Part shown: positions 1 to 6,548 of the stretch, piece by piece
How positions within the stretch are numbered: the first letter of the stretch is position 1
How the letters are laid out: the number at the start of each line of letters is the position of its first letter
NCBI GenBank assembly: GCA_036746875.1
Contig: DAIODI010000051.1
Coordinates: 1 to 15,178 of the forward strand
Direction: 5' to 3'
DNA from: DAIODI01 sp036746875
Lineage (GTDB): Bacteria; Pseudomonadota; Alphaproteobacteria; Rhizobiales; Aestuariivirgaceae
Length of the DNA: 15,178 bases
The notes under the pieces: model-generated
Database searches by the model: none
The model's input: only the letters and a program-made list of their open reading frames with translations
Told to the model about the DNA's origin: nothing
Position numbers and translations under genes: made by a program

Positions 1-186
1 GCTCAGGTACGCCGGGTTGTAGTACCGCCCGCCCTCTTCGCGGAGCGCGCCGAAGAGCACGTTCGTGCCGAGCGGCCACGACGGGATGGCCCTGCGCACG
101 TTGCGCATGTCCGCTTCGAACACGAACGCCAGCGCGCTCTCCGGCGCGCCGCCGGAGAAGTCCCTCACCGAAGCCTGCGGCGGCAT
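1..186 (-). CDS. Partial open frame of unknown function, cut by the left edge
   Basis: An ATG at 186-184, with an in-frame TAG two codons upstream, opens a 62-codon frame that runs off the window without a stop. Its residues are mixed and protein-like (a hydrophobic ALAFVFEA stretch, then a PSWPLGTNVLFGALREEGG segment). The + strand frame over the same bases is instead low-complexity. The wobble positions of the two frames coincide, so GC bias cannot separate them. It overlaps the start of the FliL-like gene on the other strand. I do not recognise the family. It may be a gene fragment next to a rearrangement, or a chance antisense frame. Confidence 0.3.
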   Translation of the reverse strand, partial: MPPQASVRDFSGGAPESALAFVFEADMRNVRRAIPSWPLGTNVLFGALREEGGRYYNPAYLS

Positions 187-547
187 CGACTACGTGAAGC
201 TCGAACCGCTGAGCGTGCCAGTGATCCGCAACGGCGCTGTCACCGGATATGTCGTGACGCGCATCGTCTACGCCATCGACACCTCGACGCAGAAGAAACT
301 CAGCGTCGCCCCGGATCCGTTCATCGCCGACGAGACGTTCCGCACCGTCTACGGCGCCGCCCCCGTCAACGTTCAGAAACCCGAAGAATACGATCTCGAG
401 GCGCTGGCGACGGCGATCCGCAAGAACGTCAACGCGCGGCTCAAGGGCGACGTGGTGCGCGACGTTCTGATCCAGCAGTTCGATTTCGTGGATCGCAGCC
501 AGTTACGCGATCGCTCAACCTTGAGAAAACCGGCGCCCACGCCGTAA
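65..547 (+). CDS. FliL-like small protein, start uncertain
   Basis: From about residue 38 the sequence (CGGIDYVKLEPLSVPVI, then a TGYVVTRIVYAID strand and a terminal VRDVLIQQFDFV helix) resembles the FliL-like domain of small exported or membrane-anchored proteins found outside flagellar operons in Hyphomicrobiales. This is family recall, not a search result. The first roughly 37 residues are Ser/Ala/Asn-rich. They contain neither the expected signal peptide nor a transmembrane helix, and no good ribosome-binding site precedes GTG 65, ATG 86 or ATG 107. The true start may be lost or replaced. The gene converges on the mlaC-like gene, 57 bases away. No flagellar gene is near, so a role in motility is not suggested. 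Confidence 0.6.
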   Translation: MPSGHDGMALRTLRMSASNTNASALSGAPPEKSLTEACGGIDYVKLEPLSVPVIRNGAVTGYVVTRIVYAIDTSTQKKLSVAPDPFIADETFRTVYGAAPVNVQKPEEYDLEALATAIRKNVNARLKGDVVRDVLIQQFDFVDRSQLRDRSTLRKPAPTP

Positions 548-567
548 GCGCCTCGCCGTGGCCGATA

Positions 568-585
568 GCGGCCTCCGGCGGCCGC
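568..585. terminator. Hairpin between convergent genes
   Basis: A 6-bp GC stem (568-573 with 580-585) and a 6-base loop lie between the convergent FliL-like and MlaC-like genes. It has no T-run on either side. It is at best a weak two-way terminator and could be chance in GC-rich DNA. Confidence 0.25.
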
Positions 586-604
586 CGCTTGGCGGGACGA
601 CGCC

Positions 605-1168
605 CTATTGCTTCAGTTCGCGCAGCAGCGCGTTGGCGCTGCCGTCATTGCGGTCGAGGATGTCCTGGAAATTGGTCCGCAGTAGCTGTCCCAGCCAGAC
701 GTTCTGCACGTTGACGTCAACCACCTTGCTGCCCTTGACGCGCCAGTCCACCGGCTGGTTGCCCTTGCCGCCGAGGAAATACATGTTGGTCTGCACAAGC
801 CCGCCCGACCCGCAGCCCTTGATGGTGATCGATTCGGCGCGGAACTTCAGCCGGTAGTCGTTGAATGTGCGTGAGATATAGGAGGTGGTCGCCGCAACCA
901 GATCGCCGCGCTTGCCGGCCGGCACCAGGGAGCGGTTCTTGCCCAGCGCGAAAGTGGTGATGGCGTTCATGTCGGCGTACGAGCGCAACGCTGAGGCGAA
1001 GGCCGACGGTGAGCCGGAACGCGAGGCCGCCATCAGCGCCTCGGCGGCCCGCTGCGCGACGGCGGCTTCCGGGCACTGGGCGGCGCGGGCAGGCGCGTTT
1101 GCGGCGAAACTGAAAACCACGACCAGCGCGCACAGCGCTTGAAACACAGCGAAGCGAGCACAACCCAT
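605..1168 (-). CDS. MlaC/Ttg2D-family periplasmic phospholipid-binding protein
   Basis: The protein has 187 residues. A signal peptide at 1-30 (Arg5, a long hydrophobic core, cleavage near ARA/AQC) precedes an MlaC-type domain. That domain carries the family's closing pattern, VDVNVQNVWLGQLLRTNFQ followed by LDRNDGSANALLREL. MlaC proteins carry phospholipids across the periplasm between the outer membrane and the MlaFEDB ABC complex. Here the gene stands alone with no mlaFED neighbours, so its partner must lie elsewhere. Cys32 and Cys119 could form a disulfide. The start at 1168 is chosen over an in-frame ATG at 1195 because GAGG lies six bases before it and the signal peptide then begins cleanly. 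It is divergent from the MgtC-like gene. Confidence 0.85.
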   Translation of the reverse strand: MGCARFAVFQALCALVVVFSFAANAPARAAQCPEAAVAQRAAEALMAASRSGSPSAFASALRSYADMNAITTFALGKNRSLVPAGKRGDLVAATTSYISRTFNDYRLKFRAESITIKGCGSGGLVQTNMYFLGGKGNQPVDWRVKGSKVVDVNVQNVWLGQLLRTNFQDILDRNDGSANALLRELKQ

Positions 1169-1414
1169 GATCCACCTCAAGGACGCATTCGCCACGGCTC
1201 CGCCCGCGGCCCTCGCGGCGCAGAAGCCGAGGAGGAGTGATTACCCGACTCCGGCCTCGTGGCGCAACCCGCGGGTTCGAGCGGACAGCCCTGCGATTGC
1301 TCCGGGAAGGCGAACCGCCTTGCGATCCGGCCGCCTTCCGCCTTGCACCCCACGCCATCGCGCGCCACGCCGTGGACTGGCGGCGCGAGGCGGAGCGGGC
1401 CTATAGAGAGGTCG
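1169..1414. promoter_or_regulatory. Divergent intergenic region with 12-bp palindrome
   Basis: These 246 bases must hold the promoters of both the mlaC-like gene (-) and the mgtC-like gene (+). The only clear structure is a perfect 12-bp palindrome, AACCCGCGGGTT, at 1266-1277. It could be an operator, but no regulator gene is nearby and no convincing -35/-10 pair is visible. Confidence 0.3.
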
Positions 1415-1879
1415 ATGCATCCCGATCTTGTGGAGATTCTTCTTCGCCTCGGCGCGGCCGTGCTGGCCGGCGCGGCGATTGGCGTCAACCGCGACCTGCA
1501 CGGCAAGCCGGCGGGGGTGCGCCTCAACGCGCTGGTGACGATGGGCGCGTGTGTTTTCGTCCTCGCCGCGCTCGGCGGGATTCCCAACGTGCCGGTCCCT
1601 TCCGATGCGGTGAGCCGCGTGGTGCAGGGCATCGCCGGGGGCATCGGCTTTCTCGGGGCCGGCATGATCCTGAAGAGCGGCCGCATGGTGCAGAACCTCA
1701 ACACGGCGGCGACGGTATGGGTGGCGGGCGGAATCGGCATCGCCTGCGGCATCGGCGCCTGGCCGCTGGTGGTGGGCGCGACTGTGGCGGTGCTGTTCGT
1801 CCTCATCGCAGGACTCTATCTCGACAGGGCGCTGTTCGGCAAAGCCGGCCCGGAAGACATGCGCGACAAGCCCGATTGA
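1415..1879 (+). CDS. MgtC/SapB-family inner-membrane protein, short form
   Basis: A 154-residue membrane protein with about five hydrophobic helices (near 4-24, 38-54, 65-86, 96-116 and 118-138). It carries the family's hallmarks: GVNRDLHGKPAGVRLN after helix 1, QGIAGGIGFLGAGMI in helix 3 and NLNTAATVWVA before helix 4. MgtC of Salmonella affects Mg2+-limited growth, F1Fo-ATPase activity and survival in macrophages. Many homologues have no known role. The C-terminal cytoplasmic domain of the roughly 230-residue MgtC is missing, which is usual for SapB-like short forms. The start at 1415 is preceded by AGAGAGG and gives a normal N-terminus. In-frame codons back to 1259 encode no membrane helix. 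Confidence 0.85.
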   Translation: MHPDLVEILLRLGAAVLAGAAIGVNRDLHGKPAGVRLNALVTMGACVFVLAALGGIPNVPVPSDAVSRVVQGIAGGIGFLGAGMILKSGRMVQNLNTAATVWVAGGIGIACGIGAWPLVVGATVAVLFVLIAGLYLDRALFGKAGPEDMRDKPD

Positions 1880-2277
1880 TCTCCGGGCGCATTTTTCTCT
1901 TGCGCAGGGCGGCGCCGTTCCCTAAATCGCAGTTGCCCAATTTCGCACGTGCCTGTGGTTGCGTGCTGACCAGCGGTCAGTAGCCGGAGGCGAAACCGGC
2001 GATCCCGAACAAATTCGGGAAACGCGACTTGAAGCAACGACGGAGCGGGCTTTTTCGGTTCTCCCGGACGACGACTCCGGGGTGGTTCTGAAGAGGCTTG
2101 TCCTTCCTTGCCAGGCGTGCGGAGCGGCTCCATCCCGGTCCAATCCACGGCAACAAACCAACGTCGGGTGGTTCGCCCGGCGCTGTCGGCGTCTTGCGCC
2201 GGCGCGCCGCGCGCGGTCCGCCCTGTGGATTCACCCTTGGCGGCTTGTCCGCCCGCTGACCCCTGGAGACCGCGACG
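1880..2277 (+). promoter_or_regulatory. Structured leader of the polyamine operon, candidate speF-type RNA
   Basis: A 398-base gap free of credible genes precedes ornithine decarboxylase. It contains a chain of short hairpins: 1966-1980 (6 bp, loop AGC), 2003-2020 (7 bp, loop CAAA), 2063-2081 (6 bp), 2165-2179 (6 bp with one wobble), 2184-2204 (8 bp with two wobbles) and 2239-2253 (5 bp), the last just before the Shine-Dalgarno. A conserved RNA motif called speF is known upstream of ornithine decarboxylase genes in alphaproteobacteria, and place and length fit. I cannot align the consensus here. A GCGCA/TGCGC hairpin at 1887-1905 has five T's in its loop, so a terminator for the mgtC-like gene is not clear. 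Confidence 0.5.
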
Positions 2278-3408
2278 ATGACCGACCGCATCAAGTCCTT
2301 TCTTGCCGAGCGACGCGAAGACGGCCCGCGGCTCGTGCTCGACCTCGATGTCGTGCGCGACAACTACCTCGCGTTCGCCCGCGCGCTGCCGGATACGCGC
2401 GTGTTCTACGCGGTGAAGGCCAACCCCGACCCGGCGATCCTGAAGCTCCTCGCCTCGCTCGGCTCCTGCTTCGACACCGCCTCCATCGGCGAGGTCGAGA
2501 TGGCGCTGGCCGCCGGCGCGACGGCTGACCGCATCTCCTTCGGCAACACGATCAAGAAGGAACGCGACATCGCGGCCGCGTTCGCCAGGGGCGTCATGCT
2601 CTACGCCGTGGACGCGAAGGCCGAAGTGGAGAAGGTGGCGCGCGCCGCCCCCGGCGCCAAGGTGTTCTGCCGCATCCTCTGCGACGGCGACGGCGCGGAG
2701 TGGCCGCTGTCGCGCAAGTTCGGCTGCGCGCCGGAGATGGCGCCGGACGTGCTGGAGCACGCCCACCGGCTTGGCCTTGAGGCCCACGGCGTGTCGTTCC
2801 ACGTCGGCTCGCAGCAGCGCAACACCGAAGCCTGGGACAGCGCGCTGAGGGTCTCCGCGGAGGTGTTCGCCGAGTGCGCGGTCCGCGGCATGTCGCTGTC
2901 GATGGTCAACCTCGGCGGCGGCTTCCCGGCGCGCTATCTGAAGCCGGTTCCCGGCGTCGAGAGTTATGGCGAGGCGATCTTCCGGGCGCTGTCGAAGCAC
3001 TTCGGCAACTGCATCCCGGAGACGATTATCGAGCCGGGACGCGGCATGGTCGGCGACGCCGGCGTCATCGAGGCCGAGGTGGTGCTGATCTCCCGCAAGT
3101 CGGATGACGACCCGGTGCGCTGGGTCTACCTCGACATTGGCAAGTTCGGCGGCCTTGCCGAGACGATGGAGGAGGCGATCCGCTATCCCATCCGCACCCC
3201 GCGCGACGGAGCGGAGGTCGCGCCGTGCGTGCTCGCCGGGCCGACCTGCGACTCCGCCGACGTGCTCTACGAGAAGACGCCGTACCCGCTGCCGGTCTCG
3301 CTCCAGATCGGCGACAAGGTGCTGATCGAGGGCGCGGGCGCCTACACCACGACCTACGCCACGGTGGCCTTCAACGGCTTTCCGCCGCTGAAGTCGTACG
3401 TGATCTGA
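2278..3408 (+). CDS. odc: Ornithine decarboxylase (PLP fold type III)
   Basis: The 376-residue protein belongs to the alanine-racemase-fold decarboxylases and converts ornithine to putrescine and CO2 in the cytoplasm. Visible sites are the PLP lysine Lys47 in FYAVKANPDP, His175 in FHVGSQ, the glycine-rich NLGGGFP at 211-217, the phosphate-binding EPGRGMV at 252-258, and the catalytic loop GPTCDSADVLYE with Cys324 and Asp325. Length and motifs fit eukaryotic-type bacterial ODC. Diaminopimelate decarboxylases differ around the CDSAD site. Some relatives also act on lysine, which cannot be excluded. ATG 2278 follows GGAG (2265-2268) at nine bases. It heads an operon with the acetyltransferase and homospermidine synthase and is probably controlled by the structured leader. 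Confidence 0.92.
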   Translation: MTDRIKSFLAERREDGPRLVLDLDVVRDNYLAFARALPDTRVFYAVKANPDPAILKLLASLGSCFDTASIGEVEMALAAGATADRISFGNTIKKERDIAAAFARGVMLYAVDAKAEVEKVARAAPGAKVFCRILCDGDGAEWPLSRKFGCAPEMAPDVLEHAHRLGLEAHGVSFHVGSQQRNTEAWDSALRVSAEVFAECAVRGMSLSMVNLGGGFPARYLKPVPGVESYGEAIFRALSKHFGNCIPETIIEPGRGMVGDAGVIEAEVVLISRKSDDDPVRWVYLDIGKFGGLAETMEEAIRYPIRTPRDGAEVAPCVLAGPTCDSADVLYEKTPYPLPVSLQIGDKVLIEGAGAYTTTYATVAFNGFPPLKSYVI

Positions 3409-3434
3409 AGCTTCATTCTGGTCGAACGCTCTGG

Positions 3435-3458
3435 CCCGCCCCATCGGGCGGGGGAGGA
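3435..3458 (+). promoter_or_regulatory. Hairpin overlapping the ribosome-binding site of the acetyltransferase gene
   Basis: A perfect 7-bp stem CCCGCCC/GGGCGGG (3435-3441 with 3446-3452, loop CATC) ends inside the purine-rich Shine-Dalgarno GGGAGGA at 3452-3458, eight bases before ATG 3466. It could lower translation of the second gene or stabilise the upstream message. TTTT follows at 3459-3462, but the spacing is poor for a Rho-independent terminator. Confidence 0.4.
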
Positions 3459-3465
3459 TTTTGCC

Positions 3466-4047
3466 ATGACGATCATTCGTGACGAAAACCTGCGCGACGT
3501 CGAGGCCCGCGAGGCGCTGCTCGACGAGGCGTTCGGAGACTGCCGCTTCGCGAAGACGTGCGAGCGGCTGCGCGACGGCAGGCTTGCGGCGGCGGGCCTG
3601 TCGCTGGTCGCGGTGACGGCGGGTGGAGCGGACGGCGCGGCCGGACGCCTCGCCGGAACCGTCCGCCTGTGGAACGTGTCGGCCGGTCCGGGCCGGCGGG
3701 CGCTGCTGCTCGGCCCGCTGGCGGTGGCGGAGGATCGTCGCGGCCAGGGCGTCGGCGCCGCGCTGGTGACGGCGGCGCTGGCGCGCGCCCGCGCGCTCGG
3801 CCATCGCGCCGTGTTGCTGGTGGGCGATCAGCCTTACTATGGCCGGTTCGGCTTCAGCCCGGGGCCGGCCGGCGGCCTCTGGCTGCCCGGCCCCGTGGAG
3901 CGGGCGCGCTTCCTGGCGCTGGAGCTTGCGCCGGGGGCGTTGGCGGGATCGCGTGGCCTTGTGTCGCCGGCGGGCGACCGCGAGCCGCTGCCGGACCTTG
4001 CGGCGCTGGGCGCCGCCGTGGCACACGAAGCCCGCCCGGCGGCCTGA
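3466..4047 (+). CDS. GNAT-family N-acetyltransferase (YhbS-like)
   Basis: The 193-residue protein has the GNAT core: strand 4 LLGPLAVAED at 81-90, the acetyl-CoA pyrophosphate loop RRGQGVG at 91-97, the strand LGHRAVLLVGD, and YYGRFGF at 124-130, typical of the YhbS/COG3153 group. These enzymes move acetyl from acetyl-CoA to an amine, though many have unknown acceptors. The position between ornithine decarboxylase (57-base gap) and homospermidine synthase (99-base gap) suggests a substrate in polyamine metabolism such as ornithine, putrescine or homospermidine. That is inference from context only. The start has a strong GGGAGGA eight bases upstream, partly covered by a hairpin. The C-terminal 40 residues are Ala/Pro-rich and probably partly disordered. 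Confidence 0.85.
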   Translation: MTIIRDENLRDVEAREALLDEAFGDCRFAKTCERLRDGRLAAAGLSLVAVTAGGADGAAGRLAGTVRLWNVSAGPGRRALLLGPLAVAEDRRGQGVGAALVTAALARARALGHRAVLLVGDQPYYGRFGFSPGPAGGLWLPGPVERARFLALELAPGALAGSRGLVSPAGDREPLPDLAALGAAVAHEARPAA

Positions 4048-4146
4048 ACGTCATACCGCCGTCGCCGCGGGCGGCCATTGCGGAAGGCGCTGCGCCGTCC
4101 TTCGCCTGTCCTTTGATCGCCCTCACCTCGCATGGAGACCATCGCG

Positions 4147-5583
4147 ATGACCACCTACCCGAACCATGGCCGCATCGATGGTCCGATCGTGATGATCGGC
4201 TATGGCTCCATCGGCCGCGGCACGCTGCCGCTCATCGAGCGCCACTTCACCTTCGACCGCGCGAAGCTGACGGTGATCGACCCGCTCGACGATGGCCGCG
4301 CCAGGGTGGAGGGCAAGGGCTTCCGCTTCATTCACGACGGCCTCACGCGCGACAACTATCGCCATATCCTCGGCCCGTTGCTCCAGGCCGGGCCGGGCCA
4401 GGGTTTCTGCGTCAACCTTTCGGTCGACACCTCCTCGCACGACATCATGGAGTTCTGCCGCGAGATCGGCGCGCTCTACATCGACACCGTGGTCGAGCCG
4501 TGGCCTGGCTTCTACTACGACCCGAAGATGGACACCGCGCAGCGCTCCAACTACGCGCTGCGCGAAACCATCCTCGCCGCCCGCCGCCGCAATCCGGGAG
4601 GCTCCACCGCCGTGTCGTGCTGCGGCGCCAATCCCGGCATGGTGTCGTGGTTCGTCAAGCAGGCGCTGCTCGACATCACGCGCGACACCGGGCATGCGGG
4701 CGGCGAGCCGCCGTCGCGCGAGGACTGGGCGGCGCTGGCGCAGGCGCTCGGCGTGAAGGGCGTCCACGTCGCCGAGCGCGACACCCAGCGCGCCCGCAAC
4801 CCCAAGCCGCTCGATACTTTCGTCAACACCTGGTCGGTGGAGGGCTTCATTTCCGAAGGGCTCCAGCCGGCCGAACTCGGTTGGGGCACGCACGAGACGT
4901 GGATGCCGCCGGCGGGGCGCACGCACGAGACCGGCTGCGGCGCGGCGATCTACCTCATGCAGCCGGGCGCCGACACGCGCGTGCGCACCTGGTGCCCGAC
5001 GCCGGGCGCGCAGTTCGGCTTCCTCGTCACCCACAACGAGGCGATCTCGATTCCCGACTACCTGACCGTACGCGACGGGAAGGGCAATGTCGTCTACCGG
5101 CCGACCTGCCATTACGCCTACCATCCCTCCAACGACGCCGTGCTGTCGCTGCACGAGATGTTCGGCCGCGCCGGCGAGCGACAGAAGCAGGCGCACATCC
5201 TGGCGGAGCACGAGATCGTCGACGGCCGCGACGAACTCGGCGTTCTGCTCTACGGTCACCGGAAGAACGCCTACTGGTTCGGCTCGCAGCTCTCCATCGA
5301 GGAGGCGCGAATGCTGGCGCCCGACCAGAACGCGACCGGCCTGCAGGTGACCTCGGCCGTGCTCGCCGGAATGGTGTGGGCGCTGGAGAACCCCGACGCC
5401 GGCATCGTCGAAACTGATGACATGGACTTCCGCCGCTGCCTTGAGGTGCAGAAGCCGTATCTCGGGCCGGTCGTCGGCGTCTATACCGACTGGACGCCGC
5501 TGGAGAATCGCCCCGGGCTCTTCCCCGAGGACATCGACGCGGCCGACCCCTGGCAGTTCCGCAATATCCTCGTCCATGGCTGA
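4147..5583 (+). CDS. hss: Homospermidine synthase, bacterial type
   Basis: The protein has 478 residues, almost the length of the Blastochloris viridis enzyme. It condenses two putrescines to sym-homospermidine and ammonia using bound NAD+. The N-terminal Rossmann motif is GYGSIG at 18-23. From memory of the B. viridis structure, Trp229 and acidic residues near 117, 210 and 237 line the active site. Here Glu117, Glu210, Trp229 (in TFVNTWSVEGF) and Glu237 fall at those same numbers. Other family-like blocks are SCCGANPGMVSWF and WGTHETWMPP. ATG 4147 is preferred over ATG 4132 because GGAG (4134-4137) lies nine bases upstream, as in the decarboxylase gene. It completes the ornithine-to-homospermidine pathway of the operon. 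Confidence 0.93.
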   Translation: MTTYPNHGRIDGPIVMIGYGSIGRGTLPLIERHFTFDRAKLTVIDPLDDGRARVEGKGFRFIHDGLTRDNYRHILGPLLQAGPGQGFCVNLSVDTSSHDIMEFCREIGALYIDTVVEPWPGFYYDPKMDTAQRSNYALRETILAARRRNPGGSTAVSCCGANPGMVSWFVKQALLDITRDTGHAGGEPPSREDWAALAQALGVKGVHVAERDTQRARNPKPLDTFVNTWSVEGFISEGLQPAELGWGTHETWMPPAGRTHETGCGAAIYLMQPGADTRVRTWCPTPGAQFGFLVTHNEAISIPDYLTVRDGKGNVVYRPTCHYAYHPSNDAVLSLHEMFGRAGERQKQAHILAEHEIVDGRDELGVLLYGHRKNAYWFGSQLSIEEARMLAPDQNATGLQVTSAVLAGMVWALENPDAGIVETDDMDFRRCLEVQKPYLGPVVGVYTDWTPLENRPGLFPEDIDAADPWQFRNILVHG

Positions 5584-5666
5584 AGGTTGGCGCGGCCGCC
5601 TTCGATGTCATCGGCGCCGCGCCCGCCCCTGCAGTGGGATAGGGTGAACCGGGCCTTTCGCCGATT

Positions 5667-5695
5667 GCGCGCAGGGCGCCTTTGCATCTGCGCGC
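5667..5695 (+). terminator. 8-bp hairpin downstream of the polyamine operon
   Basis: A perfect stem GCGCGCAG/CTGCGCGC (5667-5674 with 5688-5695) with a 13-base loop lies 84 bases after the hss stop. A second, imperfect stem (GAAGG/CCTTC) overlaps the stop region. Neither has a T-run, so this may be a transcript-end hairpin rather than an intrinsic terminator. Confidence 0.35.
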
Positions 5696-5806
5696 CTCAT
5701 GGCGCTCTACGATCGGCTTCATGAATCATAGACGCTGCCCCATCGTTTCAGTTTGTTGAAAAATGTCCGGAGTGTATCTGCCTCGCATCGTGACAGGGAG
5801 ATGCCG

Positions 5807-6343
5807 ATGGCGGACTACTGCAGCAACTTCTTCGGAGCCTTGGCGAGTCTGTGTCTCGCCGTCACCAGCGCGCCGCCGGCCGACGCCGGCCGCGATGTCA
5901 AGCCCCTGGTGGAACCGGAGGGTCGCGTCATCCTCACCGTCGACGGCAGTATCGGCGCCGCCAACGCCGAGGCCCGCGCCGACTTCGACCTCGCGATGCT
6001 GCAGGCGCTCCCGGCCCGCGAGTTCGCCACGGCGACGCCGTGGACCGACGGCGTGCGCCGCTTCGCTGGCGTTCCGCTTGAGACCGTCCTCGCCGTCGCC
6101 GCCGCCGACGGCGACACGCTCACGGCCACCTCGCGCAGCGGGTACAGCGTTTCGATGCCGATCAGCGAGGCTCTGGAACTGGGCGCGCTGCTGGCCTACC
6201 GCATGGACGGCGAGGCGATCCCCGCCGACGACAAGGGGCCGCTGTGGATCGTCTTTCCGTTCGACGAGCGCCCCGGACTGGCGCCGGACGGCAAGCTCGC
6301 GCTGTCGGCATGGCAATTGCGCCGCCTCACGGTGCAACAGTGA
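5807..6343 (+). CDS. Exported protein with molybdopterin-oxidoreductase-like (SUOX) fold, COG3915 type
   Basis: The protein has 178 residues. Its weak N-terminal signal-like segment (MADYCSNFFGALASLCLAVTSA) carries no basic residue before the hydrophobic part. The rest matches the pattern of small SUOX-fold proteins: VILTVDGSIGAAN, ADFDLAMLQALP, ATPWTDGVRRFAGVPL, YSVSMPISEA, LLAYRMDGEAIP and DKGPLWIVFPFD. Both cysteines (5 and 16) lie in the signal-like part. The mature domain therefore lacks the cysteine that binds molybdenum in sulfite oxidase and MsrP, and it may not hold the cofactor. Function is unknown, presumably periplasmic. ATG 5807 is chosen because GGGAG ends six bases before it. 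ATG 5801 is in frame but sits against that site. Confidence 0.75.
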   Translation: MADYCSNFFGALASLCLAVTSAPPADAGRDVKPLVEPEGRVILTVDGSIGAANAEARADFDLAMLQALPAREFATATPWTDGVRRFAGVPLETVLAVAAADGDTLTATSRSGYSVSMPISEALELGALLAYRMDGEAIPADDKGPLWIVFPFDERPGLAPDGKLALSAWQLRRLTVQQ

Positions 6344-6368
6344 CGCATCTGGCCCGATCTGCCTCCGG

Positions 6369-6388
6369 GTGGCGTGGAGGTGCGCCAC
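6369..6388 (+). terminator. Short hairpin after the SUOX-like gene
   Basis: A 6-bp stem GTGGCG/CGCCAC with an 8-base loop lies 25 bases after the stop codon, without a T-run. It could separate this gene from the amidohydrolase transcript, but the evidence is thin. The rest of 6344-6548 shows no gene. Confidence 0.25.
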
Positions 6389-6548
6389 GGGGCCGTTCGC
6401 CCAAACCCATGGTTATGTGAGGTCCGCGGGCGCGCGACTCCTCCGGGAGACCGGTTCCTATTCCCTGTGAGCGCCGGGTCGGCTATCGATGGAGGTGCTG
6501 ACCCCTGCCGTGACCCTGCAGGGCCGCGTCGGAGCAGGAACCCGCACA

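Noticed and set aside
1240..1300. tRNA-like GGTTCGAG text in the mlaC-mgtC gap
   Set aside because: The bases after the loop do not pair to close a T arm, and no acceptor, D or anticodon stems can be drawn around it.
1816..4026. 736-codon open frame on - opposite ornithine decarboxylase and the acetyltransferase
   Set aside because: Arg/His/Ala-rich shadow. The + strand proteins carry intact catalytic motifs.
5756..5780. TTGAAA and TATCTG as a promoter for the SUOX-like gene
   Set aside because: The spacer is only 13 bases, too short for a sigma-70 type promoter.
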